From Cupriavidus sp. WKF15 (GTDB lineage: Bacteria; Pseudomonadota; Gammaproteobacteria; Burkholderiales; Burkholderiaceae), in contig NZ_CP119572.1 of NCBI RefSeq assembly GCF_029278605.1, positions 682,001-746,000 of the forward strand: a stretch of DNA of 64,000 nt, given 5' to 3'. Positions 43,985-52,982 of the stretch are shown here, one piece after another; the first letter of the stretch is position 1; each line of letters opens with the position of its first letter. The position numbers and the translations under genes are program-made. The notes beneath the pieces are model-generated. The model saw only the letters and a program-made list of their open reading frames with translations. It had not been told where the DNA came from and made no database searches.

Positions 43985-45612
43985 TCCTTCTCCGGCTTGC
44001 CGCGCAGCAGCGCTTCGGGGTGGCGTTCGAGATAGTCGGTCAGCGTGCGCAGCGACGTCGCGGTGCGGGTCAGCTCCTGCACCATGCGGCGCGCATCCTG
44101 CTGCAGCGGCGCGTCGGAAGCCAGCGTGCCGTTGGCGGTCGACAGCGTCTTGCGCGCGTCCTGCAGTGCGGCCAGCACCTGTGGCGCGACATCGCCGTTG
44201 AGCTGCTTGACGAGTTCGTCGGCGCTCGCGAGCGTGCCGTTGAGCGCGGCCACCGACTTGCGCAGGTCCTCGCCGATCTGGTCGAACGGCACCTTGTCGA
44301 TGCGGTTGACGATGTCGCCTACCTGCGCCTGCAGCTGGTCGAACGTGCCCGGCGTGGTGGCGAATTCGGGAATCGGCGCGTTCAGGTCGACGTTCGCCGG
44401 TGGCGCCTTCGGGAAGAAGTCCAGCGCCACGTAGAGCTGGCCGGTCAGCAGGTTGCCGGTGCGCAGCTGCGCGCGCATGCCGCGCTTGAGCAGCCCGGCG
44501 ATGATCTCGTGGCGGCGGGTCGGGTCCTGCACGTCGCGTTCGCGGAAGCCCATGCGCGACGGGTACAGCTCCACCACCACCGGCATGCGGAACGCCTTCT
44601 TGTCGCGCTGGAACTCGATGCCGATGGAGCGCACCTGGCCCACGATGACGCCGCGGAAGTCCACCGGTGCGCCCGGCGCGAGCCCGCGCACGGACTGGTC
44701 AAAGTTGAGTACCGCCAGGGTCGGCGCCAGCTCCTCGGGCTCCTTCATGGCCTCGACTTGATCGGCGGCGAGCAGGAACTGCGTGTTTTCCGCGGCGGGG
44801 GCCGTCGCGCTGGTGCCTTCGGGCGCCTGGAAGGCCACGCCGCCGAGCAGCACGGTGACCAGTGATTGCGTCGACAGCTTCAGGCCCGACGCATCGAGCT
44901 TGAGGTCGACACCGCTGGCGTGCCAGAAACGCGTGTCGGCATTCACCAGCTTGTCATAGGGCTTGTTGACGAACACGCGCAGGGTGATGTCGCGCCCGTT
45001 CGGATCGAGCTGGAACGCCACCACCTGGCCCACCTGGACGCGCCGGTAGTAGACCGGCGAGCCGATGTCGAGCGAACCCAGGTCCGACGCGCGCAGCACG
45101 AACTGCTTGCCCGACGAGTCCGATGTCACGACGGGCGGCGCCTCCAGGCCCTTGAACTCGCGCCTGCTCTCGTTGGACTTGCCCGCGTCCACGCCGATGT
45201 AGGCACCGGAGAGCAGCGTTTCCAGCCCCGATATGCCGCCGATGGCAAAGCGCGGCCGCACTACCCAGAAGCGCGTGTCGGCCACGGCGAAGTTCTCGGC
45301 GTCCTTGGTCAGCTCGATCTTGGCCAGCACGTGCGAGCGGTCAGGCGCGAGCCGCACCGATTTCACCAGGCCGATGTCCACGTCCTTGTAGCGCACGGCA
45401 GTCTTGCCCGGCGTCAGGCCTTCGGCCGAGCGGAAGGTCACGGTGATCTCGGGCCCGCGCGAGGCCAGCGTGTGGACCAGCAGCGAAATGCCGACCACGG
45501 CCGCGACGATCGGGATCAGCCAGACCAGCGACGGCAGCCAGCGCGCGCGGCGGCGGCGCTCGGGTTGCGGCAGCCCCGGCGGCGAGGGGGGAGTGTTGTC
45601 AGTCTCGGGCAT
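43981..45612 (-). CDS. pqiB: PqiB, MCE-domain protein for intermembrane lipid transport
   Basis: 543 aa. One N-terminal membrane helix (WLPSLVWLIPIVAAVVGISL), followed by MCE domains (EITVTFRSAEGLTPGKTAVR; GAPVDFRGVIVGQV among them) and a C-terminal helical tube segment. Forms a periplasmic barrel. Overlaps pqiA2 by 14 bp. Confidence 0.93.
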   Translation of the reverse strand: MPETDNTPPSPPGLPQPERRRRARWLPSLVWLIPIVAAVVGISLLVHTLASRGPEITVTFRSAEGLTPGKTAVRYKDVDIGLVKSVRLAPDRSHVLAKIELTKDAENFAVADTRFWVVRPRFAIGGISGLETLLSGAYIGVDAGKSNESRREFKGLEAPPVVTSDSSGKQFVLRASDLGSLDIGSPVYYRRVQVGQVVAFQLDPNGRDITLRVFVNKPYDKLVNADTRFWHASGVDLKLDASGLKLSTQSLVTVLLGGVAFQAPEGTSATAPAAENTQFLLAADQVEAMKEPEELAPTLAVLNFDQSVRGLAPGAPVDFRGVIVGQVRSIGIEFQRDKKAFRMPVVVELYPSRMGFRERDVQDPTRRHEIIAGLLKRGMRAQLRTGNLLTGQLYVALDFFPKAPPANVDLNAPIPEFATTPGTFDQLQAQVGDIVNRIDKVPFDQIGEDLRKSVAALNGTLASADELVKQLNGDVAPQVLAALQDARKTLSTANGTLASDAPLQQDARRMVQELTRTATSLRTLTDYLERHPEALLRGKPEKE

Positions 45613-46357
45613 CTTGTTGTTCCAGCGAGTCCCATAGCAGGCGCGGGTCGAAGCTCAGCGACGCGAGCATGGTCAGCACCACGACCGAGGCAAAGGCCAG
45701 CGCGCCGCCGCCGGGAATGATGGTGGCCAGCGCCCCGGCCCGCACCAGCGAGGCCAGCAGCGCCACCACGAATATGTCGAGCATGGACCATCGGCCGATC
45801 ACCTCGATCAGGCCATACAGCCTGGTCCGCTGCCGCAGGCGCCAGGTCGAGCGCATATGCACGGAGACCAGCAGCAGCGTGAGGATCAGCATCTTCAGCA
45901 GCGGCACGATGATGCTGGCGATCAGCACGATCCCCGCGAGCAGGTGCGAGCCCGACAGCCACAGGTAGATCACGCCGGACAGGATGGTGTCCTGCTGCGT
46001 GCCGAGGATGGACTGCGTCACCATTACCGGCAGCAGGTTGGCGGGAATATAAAGTATGTAGGCCGACAGCAGGAACGCCCAGGTACGGGCCACGCTGTCG
46101 GGCTTGCGGTGGTGCAGCGTGGCGCCGCAGCGCGGGCAGGGCCGGCCTTCGAGCGAACGGGGGCTGACCAGGTCGCAGGCATGGCAAGACAGCAGCCCCA
46201 GCCGCGTGGCCGTGGGCACCTGCGGCAGCGGCGTGCGCTCGTCGTCGTCGGTGATCTCCTGCACCACGCTACTGGCGAACTGGCGCGAGCGCTGGAGCTG
46301 CTCGCGCGCGCCGGCCAGGCGCGGCAGCTTGCGGCGCGGCGGCTGCGTATCGCTCAT
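45599..46357 (-). CDS. pqiA: PqiA-like protein, second half
   Basis: 252 aa. Zinc ribbon (LSCHACDLVS... CPRCGATLHH) and four membrane helices (TWAFLLSAYILYIPANLLPV; IASIIVPLLKMLILTLLLV). Corresponds to the C-terminal half of the single E. coli PqiA. Start at MSDTQPPRRK overlapping the previous gene by ATGA. Confidence 0.9.
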   Translation of the reverse strand: MSDTQPPRRKLPRLAGAREQLQRSRQFASSVVQEITDDDERTPLPQVPTATRLGLLSCHACDLVSPRSLEGRPCPRCGATLHHRKPDSVARTWAFLLSAYILYIPANLLPVMVTQSILGTQQDTILSGVIYLWLSGSHLLAGIVLIASIIVPLLKMLILTLLLVSVHMRSTWRLRQRTRLYGLIEVIGRWSMLDIFVVALLASLVRAGALATIIPGGGALAFASVVVLTMLASLSFDPRLLWDSLEQQDARD

Positions 46358-47031
46358 CGGCGGGCTCCGTCCGTGGCCTTGGCCTGCGCCTCTTGCGGCG
46401 ATTCCAGGAAATGCCACAGGTCGCGCGGATCGAACGACAGCATGGCCGCCAGCACCACCACCAGCGCGCCGAACGACCACAGCGCGATGCCGGGCAGCAC
46501 CTGGGCCATGCTCGACAGCTTTACCAGCGTGACCAGCACGCCGATCATGAACACTTCGATCATGCCCCACGGCCGGGTCTGGCGGATGCCGCGCACGACG
46601 CGGTCAAAGCCGGCAGGCATGCGGCGGGCCGCCATGGGCACCAGCAGGTAGGCCATCATCAGCATTTCCGAAAGCGGGAACAGGATGGTGGTGGCGAACA
46701 CCAGCGCGGCCACCAGCGCCATGTTGTCGGCATATAGCGCCTGCACGGCGCCGAGCAGCGTGGTTTGCGTGCGCACGCCTTTCAGGTCCATCTCGACGAT
46801 CGGAAAGGCGTTGGAGACCAGGAACAGGATCAGCGCGGTGATGACCAGCGGCAGCAGGTGCCGGTAGGCGCGCGTGCTTTCGCGGTACAGCTCGCCGCCG
46901 CAGCGCAGGCACAGCGCGCGTTCGCCCGGGGCCAGTTCCGCGCGCTGGTACACGGCGTCGCAGTATTCGCAGGCGACCAGTCCGTGCAGGGTGCCAGCGT
47001 CCAACGGCGTGCCGGTGTCACCGTGTGCCAT
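46354..47031 (-). CDS. pqiA: PqiA-like protein, first half
   Basis: 225 aa. Zinc ribbon (CEYCDAVYQRAEL ... LCLRCGGEL) and four membrane helices. Corresponds to the N-terminal half of E. coli PqiA. First gene of pqiA1-pqiA2-pqiB-pqiC, all overlapping. Confidence 0.9.
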   Translation of the reverse strand: MAHGDTGTPLDAGTLHGLVACEYCDAVYQRAELAPGERALCLRCGGELYRESTRAYRHLLPLVITALILFLVSNAFPIVEMDLKGVRTQTTLLGAVQALYADNMALVAALVFATTILFPLSEMLMMAYLLVPMAARRMPAGFDRVVRGIRQTRPWGMIEVFMIGVLVTLVKLSSMAQVLPGIALWSFGALVVVLAAMLSFDPRDLWHFLESPQEAQAKATDGARR

Positions 47032-47040
47032 GCGTCGCGC

Positions 47041-48198
47041 TCAGCCGGGCCGCTTGCCCGGCGCGACTGCCGGTGCGTCGGGGTTGTCGACCAGCGCGGG
47101 CGCGGGGCTGGGCGCGGGCGCCGGCGCCATGGCTTGCGCGCGCTGCACGGCTTCGATCTGCGAGCCGATGGTCCAGTCGCGCAGCAGGGCGTAGGCCACC
47201 GCGAGCAGGGTCGGGCCGATGAATACACCCAGGAAACCGAAGGCCAGCGCGCCGCCGAGCACGCCCATCATGATCCAGATAAGCGGCATGCCCGTGCCCT
47301 TGCTGATCAGCAGGGGCTTGATGATGTTGTCGGCCATGCCGACCACGGCTACGCCCCATACCACCAGGAAGATCGCCCAGCCCGTGGCGCCAGCGTGATA
47401 GAGCCACAGCGCGGCAGGCAGCCAGATCAGCGGCGGCCCGACCGGGATCACCGACAGGAAGAACGTGACGAAGCCCAGGATGGCAGCCCCCGGCACGCCC
47501 GCGATCCACAGGCCGATCCCTTGCAGCACTGCCTGGATGAACGCCGTGCCGAGCACGCCGTAGACCACGCCCTTGACCGTGCTGCCGGCCAGCGCGAGCA
47601 GGTGGTCGGCGCGCTCGCCGGCAATGCGGCGCATGCCCGCGCGCAGCCAGTCGACCGCGTATTCGCCGCCGGTGTAGAAGAAGAACGCGAGGATGATCGA
47701 CAGCGCGAGCTGCCCCAGTCCGGCGCCGACCGACAGCCCGGCGCCGAGCAGCGCATGGCCGACCGGCGCGATCAGCTTGCGCAGGTTGGCCATCATGTCG
47801 GAGTCGGCGTGGAACAGCCCCTGCCACGACGTCTGCAGATAGCTGCCCACATAGGGCAGGCTGCTGAGCCAGTCGGGCAACTGCGGAACGCCCTGGTCCA
47901 TGTAGCGGTCGACCAGGCCGGAGAGTTCATCGATATGCGCGGCAAAGCTCGCGCCCGCATAGACAAAGGGGCCGAGCACGATCACCGTGGCCAGCACCAC
48001 GCAGATCAGCGCTGCCAGGCCGCGCCGGTTGCCGAGCCAGCGCGCCAGCACCGTATAGGGGTACCACGAACTGAATGCCAGGATGGCGCCCCACAGCAGC
48101 GCCGTCGTGAACGGTGCCAGAACCAGCAACGAGCCGCCGATCAGCACGACCAGCGCGAATACGGCGGCGATCTTTTCAATCAGTTGGCCGGAACTCAT
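47041..48198 (-). CDS. AI-2E-family transporter
   Basis: 385 aa. About eight membrane segments, the PerM/AI-2E block (GVPGAAILGFVTFFLSVIPV and LPAALWLY) and a long extracytoplasmic loop (ELSGLVDRYMDQG...). Pro/Ala-rich C-terminal tail. Nine bases upstream of pqiA1, so perhaps the first gene of the same transcript. Ribosome site GGAG 8 bp before the ATG. The substrate is unknown. Confidence 0.85.
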   Translation of the reverse strand: MSSGQLIEKIAAVFALVVLIGGSLLVLAPFTTALLWGAILAFSSWYPYTVLARWLGNRRGLAALICVVLATVIVLGPFVYAGASFAAHIDELSGLVDRYMDQGVPQLPDWLSSLPYVGSYLQTSWQGLFHADSDMMANLRKLIAPVGHALLGAGLSVGAGLGQLALSIILAFFFYTGGEYAVDWLRAGMRRIAGERADHLLALAGSTVKGVVYGVLGTAFIQAVLQGIGLWIAGVPGAAILGFVTFFLSVIPVGPPLIWLPAALWLYHAGATGWAIFLVVWGVAVVGMADNIIKPLLISKGTGMPLIWIMMGVLGGALAFGFLGVFIGPTLLAVAYALLRDWTIGSQIEAVQRAQAMAPAPAPSPAPALVDNPDAPAVAPGKRPG

Positions 48199-48383
48199 GA
48201 CTTCTCCAATTCCGCCGGAGTGACGGAAACGGCGTAAATATAGCCTACGTCGGTCCCCCCGGCGGCGAGAGGGCCATTTCGGGGGCCGGTGCAGGCACTC
48301 GTGCGGGCATAGCCGAGGGAACAACCCACAGTGCCACACCTGTATGACATGCGCCAGCACCGCATGGAAAGCATGAAAGCGCA

Positions 48384-48405
48384 AACGGGCGCCGTAGCGC
48401 CCGTT
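48384..48405 (-). terminator. Candidate terminator of the HPP-family gene
   Basis: Nine-bp perfect stem AACGGGCGC / GCGCCCGTT with loop CGTA, 24 bp past the stop. The T tract is short, so intrinsic termination is likely weak. Confidence 0.55.
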
Positions 48406-48428
48406 GCCGTGCGGAAAGAACTGGCTGG

Positions 48429-49568
48429 TCAGGACGTCGCGCTCATCACGCCGTCCTTGAGCAGCGCTGCCACCAGGTCCGACTGCGTCACCATGCCGAC
48501 CACGCGGTGGTGGTCGTCGATGACGGGCGCGTGGTGCAGGCCGCCGTCGCTGAACGCCTGCGCCAGTTCCACCATGGGCTGCTCGGGGCGCGCGGTGACC
48601 ACGGCGCGCGTCATCAGGTCGCGCACGGTGCCGGCCAGGCGGCGCGCACCGGTGTCGCGCTGCGCGGCGAAGAAATCGCTCTGGGTGATGATGCCCAGCA
48701 GCTTGCGGTGTTCGTCGACCACCGGCAGCGCCTTGATGCGGTGCCGCGTCAGCAGGTGCGAGGCCTCGGTGGCGGGCCGCTCGGCGCGCACCGTCACGAC
48801 GTCGCGCGACATGATGTCGGAGCACAGCACGTTGCCGAAGCGGCGCCGGTACGCGCGCAGTTGCGCGGCCATCAGGATCGCTTCGAGATCGTCTTCTTCG
48901 ATATCGAGGAACTCGCCGCGCGCCTGCAGCGCATCGTGCAGGTCGGCGCGCGTGAAGCCGACGCGCTGTCCGGGCGGAAGATCGCTGGTGTGGTGCTGCA
49001 CCGGCGGCTCGGGCGGGCGGTGCGGATAGCGCCGCTGCGACAGGTTGTTGAAGGCCAGTGCCATCAGCAACAGCAGCATGGAATTGAACAGCACCGGCAC
49101 GACCACGAAGCCGAAGCCCAGCGCACTGACCGCAGGTCCGCCAAACACAGCAGTGATCGCCACCGCGCCGCTGGGCGGGTGCACGCAACGGAGCTGGAAC
49201 ATCACCGCGATGGCGACCGCCACCGCGGTGGCCGCGGCCAGGCCGGGGTCGGGAATCCAGCGCGCGCAGGCCACGCCGATCAGCGCGGCGAACAGGTTGC
49301 CGCCGATGATCGACCAGGGCTGTGCGAGTGGACTCGAAGGCACTGCGAACAGCAGCACCGCCGAAGCACCCATCGGCGCGACAAACCATGGGTTGAAGCC
49401 GCCCAGGGTCTGGTGGCTGATCCACTCGGTGCAAAACAGGCCCAGCAGCGCGCCGAGGCAACTCTTGATGCGCTCGAGACGGCTGGCCGATACCGGCAAG
49501 GGGACGAAAGTGCGCAGCCAGGCACGGGTGTTATGTGCAAGTGCAGCGACGGCGGGGGCGGAAGGCAT
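48429..49568 (-). CDS. HPP-family membrane protein with two CBS domains
   Basis: 379 aa. HPP domain with four membrane helices (WFVAPMGASAVLLFAVPSSP; RCVHPPSGAVAITAVFGG) followed by two CBS domains (SDIMSRDVVTVRAERPATEA; VRDLMTRAVVTARPEQPMVE). HPP proteins have been linked to nitrite transport in plastids and bacteria; the bacterial role here is unknown. A striking inverted repeat lies 34-56 bp before its start. Confidence 0.87.
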   Translation of the reverse strand: MPSAPAVAALAHNTRAWLRTFVPLPVSASRLERIKSCLGALLGLFCTEWISHQTLGGFNPWFVAPMGASAVLLFAVPSSPLAQPWSIIGGNLFAALIGVACARWIPDPGLAAATAVAVAIAVMFQLRCVHPPSGAVAITAVFGGPAVSALGFGFVVVPVLFNSMLLLLMALAFNNLSQRRYPHRPPEPPVQHHTSDLPPGQRVGFTRADLHDALQARGEFLDIEEDDLEAILMAAQLRAYRRRFGNVLCSDIMSRDVVTVRAERPATEASHLLTRHRIKALPVVDEHRKLLGIITQSDFFAAQRDTGARRLAGTVRDLMTRAVVTARPEQPMVELAQAFSDGGLHHAPVIDDHHRVVGMVTQSDLVAALLKDGVMSATS

Positions 49569-49601
49569 TCGGGAACGGGGGCGCGTTGGAATGGTCGGTG
49601 T

Positions 49602-49624
49602 AATATATCACGGGGTGATATATT
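49602..49624. promoter_or_regulatory. Perfect 10-3-10 palindrome AATATATCAC-GGG-GTGATATATT
   Basis: An AT-rich perfect inverted repeat in a GC-rich context, just upstream of the HPP-CBS gene. The symmetry and length are those of an operator for a dimeric repressor, but the regulator is not identified. Confidence 0.7.
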
Positions 49625-49656
49625 TGGCGGCCTTTGGGGTGGAAAGCACCGACACC

Positions 49657-49788
49657 ATGTCCATGCGGCTGATCGGCATTGTCTCGCTGCGCGACCTGCT
49701 GCGGCCGAGCGGGCAGGTCTTCCATGAGGAGTTCAGCCGCGAGCGCCTGCGCGGCGTCGCGACCGGCAAGCTGAGCGCTACGCGCTGA
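49657..49788 (+). pseudogene. CBS-domain C-terminal fragment
   Basis: RLIGIVSLRDLLRPSGQVFH matches the last strand-helix of CBS domains, as in the C-termini of ClC-type chloride channels. Only ~43 codons remain from MSMRL, and no ribosome site or complete CBS domain is seen. Probably the end of a gene lost by deletion. The frame is open further upstream only because of the overlapping HPP gene. Confidence 0.5.
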
Positions 49789-49792
49789 AGCG

Positions 49793-50215
49793 CTAAAGCT
49801 TGTAGGTCGACAGCAGGATGCTGGTCTCCGTCGCGCTGATGCCGTCGATCAGCCGGATCCGGTCCAGCGTGCGGTCGAACGCTTCGAGCGAATCGGCGCG
49901 CAGCTCCGCAATGATGTCCCAGCGGCCGTTGGTGGTGTGCAGCGCCTGCACATTCGGCTCGCCGCGCAAGGCCTGCAGCACGGTGCGGGCCTTGTTGCCT
50001 TCCACCGCCACCGTCATCCACGCGCGGATGCGGTGCGGCTCGGCCTCCGGCCGCAGCCGCACGGTATAGCCGACGATCAGTCCTTCCTTCTCCAGTTTGT
50101 CGATACGGTTCTGCACGGTCGCGCGCGACACGCGCAGCGCCTGCGCGAGCGCCGTGACCGGCGTGCGGGCGTTGTCGCGCAGCAGCGAGAGCAGTTGGTG
50201 GTCAATGGCGTCCAT
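49793..50215 (-). CDS. Lrp/AsnC-family transcriptional regulator
   Basis: 140 aa. HTH (DNARTPVTALAQALRVSRAT; VQNRIDKLEKEGLI) and an AsnC ligand domain (VQALHTTNGRWDIIAELRAD). Divergent from the amidinotransferase-ocd pair, which it probably controls in response to an amino acid. Start at MDAIDHQLL; a 15-codon upstream extension is possible. Confidence 0.9.
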   Translation of the reverse strand: MDAIDHQLLSLLRDNARTPVTALAQALRVSRATVQNRIDKLEKEGLIVGYTVRLRPEAEPHRIRAWMTVAVEGNKARTVLQALRGEPNVQALHTTNGRWDIIAELRADSLEAFDRTLDRIRLIDGISATETSILLSTYKL

Positions 50216-50375
50216 GGGGCGGGTTGGCGCTTTGTTGTTTTGTCCTGGCGATTTGTACATTCAACAGCGCAGATTGTGCAAGTTGCTGGCTATTAGTTAA
50301 CACCGGCCTGCATCAGAATGCAATCGAACAAATAACCGCGCCGCAGACTGCTGCCGACGCCTTCAAGGAGCCGCC

Positions 50376-51257
50376 GTGATCACCACCCCTACCATCCTGC
50401 TTGTCGAACCCACGTTTTACGATGTGTCGTACAGCATCAACCCGTGGATGGATCCGCAAGCGTGGGCGCGCGATCCCCGCGGCATGCACCGCGATGCCAG
50501 CAATGCCTTTGATGCGCTGCACGATGCGCTGCGCCTGGCCGGCTTCGCGGTCGAACTGGCGCCGGGCTTCCCGGGCGTGCCGGACATGGTGTTCCCGGCC
50601 AATGCCGCCGTGGTGCTGGACGGCCGCGCCGTGCTCGCGCGCTTCCGCTACCCCCAGCGGCGCGGCGAAGAGGCGCCGTTCGCCAGCATCTTCGAAAGCA
50701 TGCGCCAGCGCGGGCTGGTCGATGAAGTCATGCAGCTTCCGGACGGCTGCTACCAGGAGGGCGCGGGCGACTGCATCTGGGACGCCAGCCGCGGCCACTT
50801 CTGGGCCGGCTTCGGTCCGCGCTCCTCGCGCGAGGCGGCCGATGCCATGGCGGCCCGGTTCGGGCGAGAGGTGGTGGCGCTGGAACTGGCCACGCAGCAC
50901 AGCTATCACCTGGATGTGTGCTTCTGCCCGCTGTCGGGGGGAGAGATCCTGTACTACCCGCCGGCCTTCTCCGAAGCGTCGCTGCGCGACCTGCGCGCAC
51001 GCGTGCCGGCCAGCCTGCGCATCGAGGCGACCGAGGACGACCTGCGCCACTTCAGCGTGAACGCCGTCAACCTGCACGACCAGGTCGTGATGACGCGCAC
51101 GACGCCGCACCTGCGCGCCGAACTGGGCGGGCGCGGCTACCAGTTGCGCGAAGTCGACCTGTCGCCGTTCATGCTGTCCGGCGGTGGCGCCTATTGCATG
51201 ACCTTGCGCCTGGACCGCAGCAGCGGGACGCTCAACGCATCTCGCGCGGCAGCGTGA
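50376..51257 (+). CDS. Amidinotransferase/dimethylargininase-fold hydrolase
   Basis: 293 aa of the guanidino-group-modifying superfamily. Core blocks: PDMVFPANAAVVLDG, GDCIWDASRGHFWAG, catalytic His in HSYHLDVCFCPLSGG and Cys in SGGGAYCMTLRLDR. Similar to arginine deiminase-like, dimethylargininase and CtlX (citrulline-hydrolysing) enzymes. Adjacent to ornithine cyclodeaminase, so it likely makes ornithine or citrulline. Which substrate is not clear. Confidence 0.85.
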   Translation: MITTPTILLVEPTFYDVSYSINPWMDPQAWARDPRGMHRDASNAFDALHDALRLAGFAVELAPGFPGVPDMVFPANAAVVLDGRAVLARFRYPQRRGEEAPFASIFESMRQRGLVDEVMQLPDGCYQEGAGDCIWDASRGHFWAGFGPRSSREAADAMAARFGREVVALELATQHSYHLDVCFCPLSGGEILYYPPAFSEASLRDLRARVPASLRIEATEDDLRHFSVNAVNLHDQVVMTRTTPHLRAELGGRGYQLREVDLSPFMLSGGGAYCMTLRLDRSSGTLNASRAAA

Positions 51258-51287
51258 ACGGTTGTCACCGGGATTCGGGAGTCCACC

Positions 51288-52364
51288 ATGAAAGACACCA
51301 CCATGACGCGCTTCCTGGACGCCACGGACGTTGCCAGGCTGGTCGGCGCCATCGGCGTGCCGGTTGCCCTCGCGCAATTGTCCGACCACGTGCGCCAGGA
51401 TTTCCTGCGCTGGGATCAGTTCGAGAAGTCGGCCCGGCTGGCCAGCCATTCGCCGGTCGGGGTGATCGAGCTGATGCCTGTGAGCGACGGCGTGCAGTAT
51501 GCGTTCAAGTATGTGAACGGTCATCCGCGCAATGCGCGTTTCGCCATGCCGACCGTGATGGCCTTCGGCATGCTGGCCGAGGTCAAGACCGGCTTCCCGC
51601 TGATGCTGGCCGACCTGACCCTGGGCACGGCGCTGCGCACGGCCGCCACCTCGGCACTGGCCGCGCGCGCCATGGCGCGGCCGGACAGCGCGGTCATGGC
51701 GCTGATCGGCAATGGCGCGCAGGCCGAGTTCCAGGCGCTGGCCTTCCACGCCATGCTGGGCGTGCGCGAGGTCCGTGCCTATGACATTGACCGCGAGGCC
51801 ACGGCACGGCTGGCGCGCAACCTCGCGGCGGTTCCGGGTTTGTCCATCGTTCCCGTCGAAACCGCGCGGGCCGCGCTGGCGGACGCGGACATCGTCACCA
51901 CGGTGACCGCCGACAAGAAGCAGGCGACGATCCTGACGCCGGACATGGTGCGCCCGGGCATGCACCTGAACGCCCTCGGCGGCGACTGCCCGGGCAAGAC
52001 CGAGCTGCATCGGGACATCCTGCGCCAGGCGCGCATCGTGGTGGAGTATGAACCGCAGACGCGGCTCGAAGGCGAGATCCAGCAGCTCGCGCCCGACGCG
52101 CCGGTCACCGAACTCTGGCAGGTGCTCTCAGGCCGCGCGCCGGGGCGTGCCGGCGCGGACGAGGTGACGATCTTCGATTCGGTCGGGTTTGCGCTCGAAG
52201 ACTACTCGGCGCTGCGCTGGCTGTACGCGGCCGCGTGCGCACGCCATGCCGGCCGGCAGATCGAGCTGGTGGCGATGCCGCCCGACCCGCGCAACCTGTA
52301 TGGCTGGATGGTGGACGCGCAGGCGCCGCGCGCGGCAGCACCGCAGGAGACGGCGCTGGCGTGA
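51288..52364 (+). CDS. Ornithine cyclodeaminase
   Basis: 358 aa mu-crystallin/OCD-family NAD enzyme converting ornithine to proline and ammonia. Substrate-binding block YAFKYVNGHPRNARFAMPTV and cofactor motif LIGNGAQAEFQALAF, with the later LNALGGDCPGKTEL. 30 bp after the hydrolase gene. A GGGAG element precedes the ATG; a start at the fifth codon further (MTRFLDATD) is also possible. Confidence 0.9.
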   Translation: MKDTTMTRFLDATDVARLVGAIGVPVALAQLSDHVRQDFLRWDQFEKSARLASHSPVGVIELMPVSDGVQYAFKYVNGHPRNARFAMPTVMAFGMLAEVKTGFPLMLADLTLGTALRTAATSALAARAMARPDSAVMALIGNGAQAEFQALAFHAMLGVREVRAYDIDREATARLARNLAAVPGLSIVPVETARAALADADIVTTVTADKKQATILTPDMVRPGMHLNALGGDCPGKTELHRDILRQARIVVEYEPQTRLEGEIQQLAPDAPVTELWQVLSGRAPGRAGADEVTIFDSVGFALEDYSALRWLYAAACARHAGRQIELVAMPPDPRNLYGWMVDAQAPRAAAPQETALA

Positions 52365-52382
52365 CCGGCCTCGGCCGGGGTT

Positions 52383-52982
52383 TCAGCCGCCCCGGCCCAT
52401 CATCAGCTGCGCGCGCAGGAAGCCCTTGACCTCTTCGAGCGAGGGCGTCTTCAGGAACACCATGATGCCCCAGTGCTGCAGTGCGTCGGCCACGCCTTCG
52501 TAGGCCTGGCGGTTGGTGATGACCGCAAAGATCACGTGCAGGCTGGAGAAGAAGTTCTGCAGCTTCTCGATGGTGGCGGACTCGGCGTCGTTCAGTTCGT
52601 CGACGTAATAGAGCACCACGCGCGGCTGCGCGCTGACCGAGGCGATCACCGTGTCGAGCAGGTCGTCCACCACCGCGGTGCGCAGCGGAAGGCCCCATTT
52701 GCCGAGCTGGCCGTGGATGCGCTGGGCTTCCTGGTGGTTGGGGTGGAACACCACCAGGTCCAGCGCGTTGCCGCTGGCGGGCGCGTCATGGCCGACGCGC
52801 GTCGCCAGCAGGCGGTGCACGGTTTCCTTGTGGATGCGGCGGTGGCCGCCATTGGTCTTCCAGGCGCCGAGCTCGCCGCGCTCGACCATCTTCTGCACGG
52901 TGCCCAACGATACGTTGAGCAGTTTTGCCGCGGTACGCGTACTGTAGTAAGGCTTTTCAGCCAGTGCCGGATCCAGTTTCAT
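52383..52982 (-). CDS. Excisionase-type helix-turn-helix protein with response-regulator-like C-terminus
   Basis: 199 aa. A MerR/excisionase-type HTH near the start (YYSTRTAAKLLNVSLGTVQK; NGGHRRIHKETVHRLL) followed by a ~120-residue receiver-like part (LDLVVFHPNHQEAQRIHGQL; VVLYYVDELNDAESATIEK) with a weak phosphoacceptor pocket. Likely DNA-binding regulator; the target is unknown. It converges with ocd. Confidence 0.75.
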   Translation of the reverse strand: MKLDPALAEKPYYSTRTAAKLLNVSLGTVQKMVERGELGAWKTNGGHRRIHKETVHRLLATRVGHDAPASGNALDLVVFHPNHQEAQRIHGQLGKWGLPLRTAVVDDLLDTVIASVSAQPRVVLYYVDELNDAESATIEKLQNFFSSLHVIFAVITNRQAYEGVADALQHWGIMVFLKTPSLEEVKGFLRAQLMMGRGG

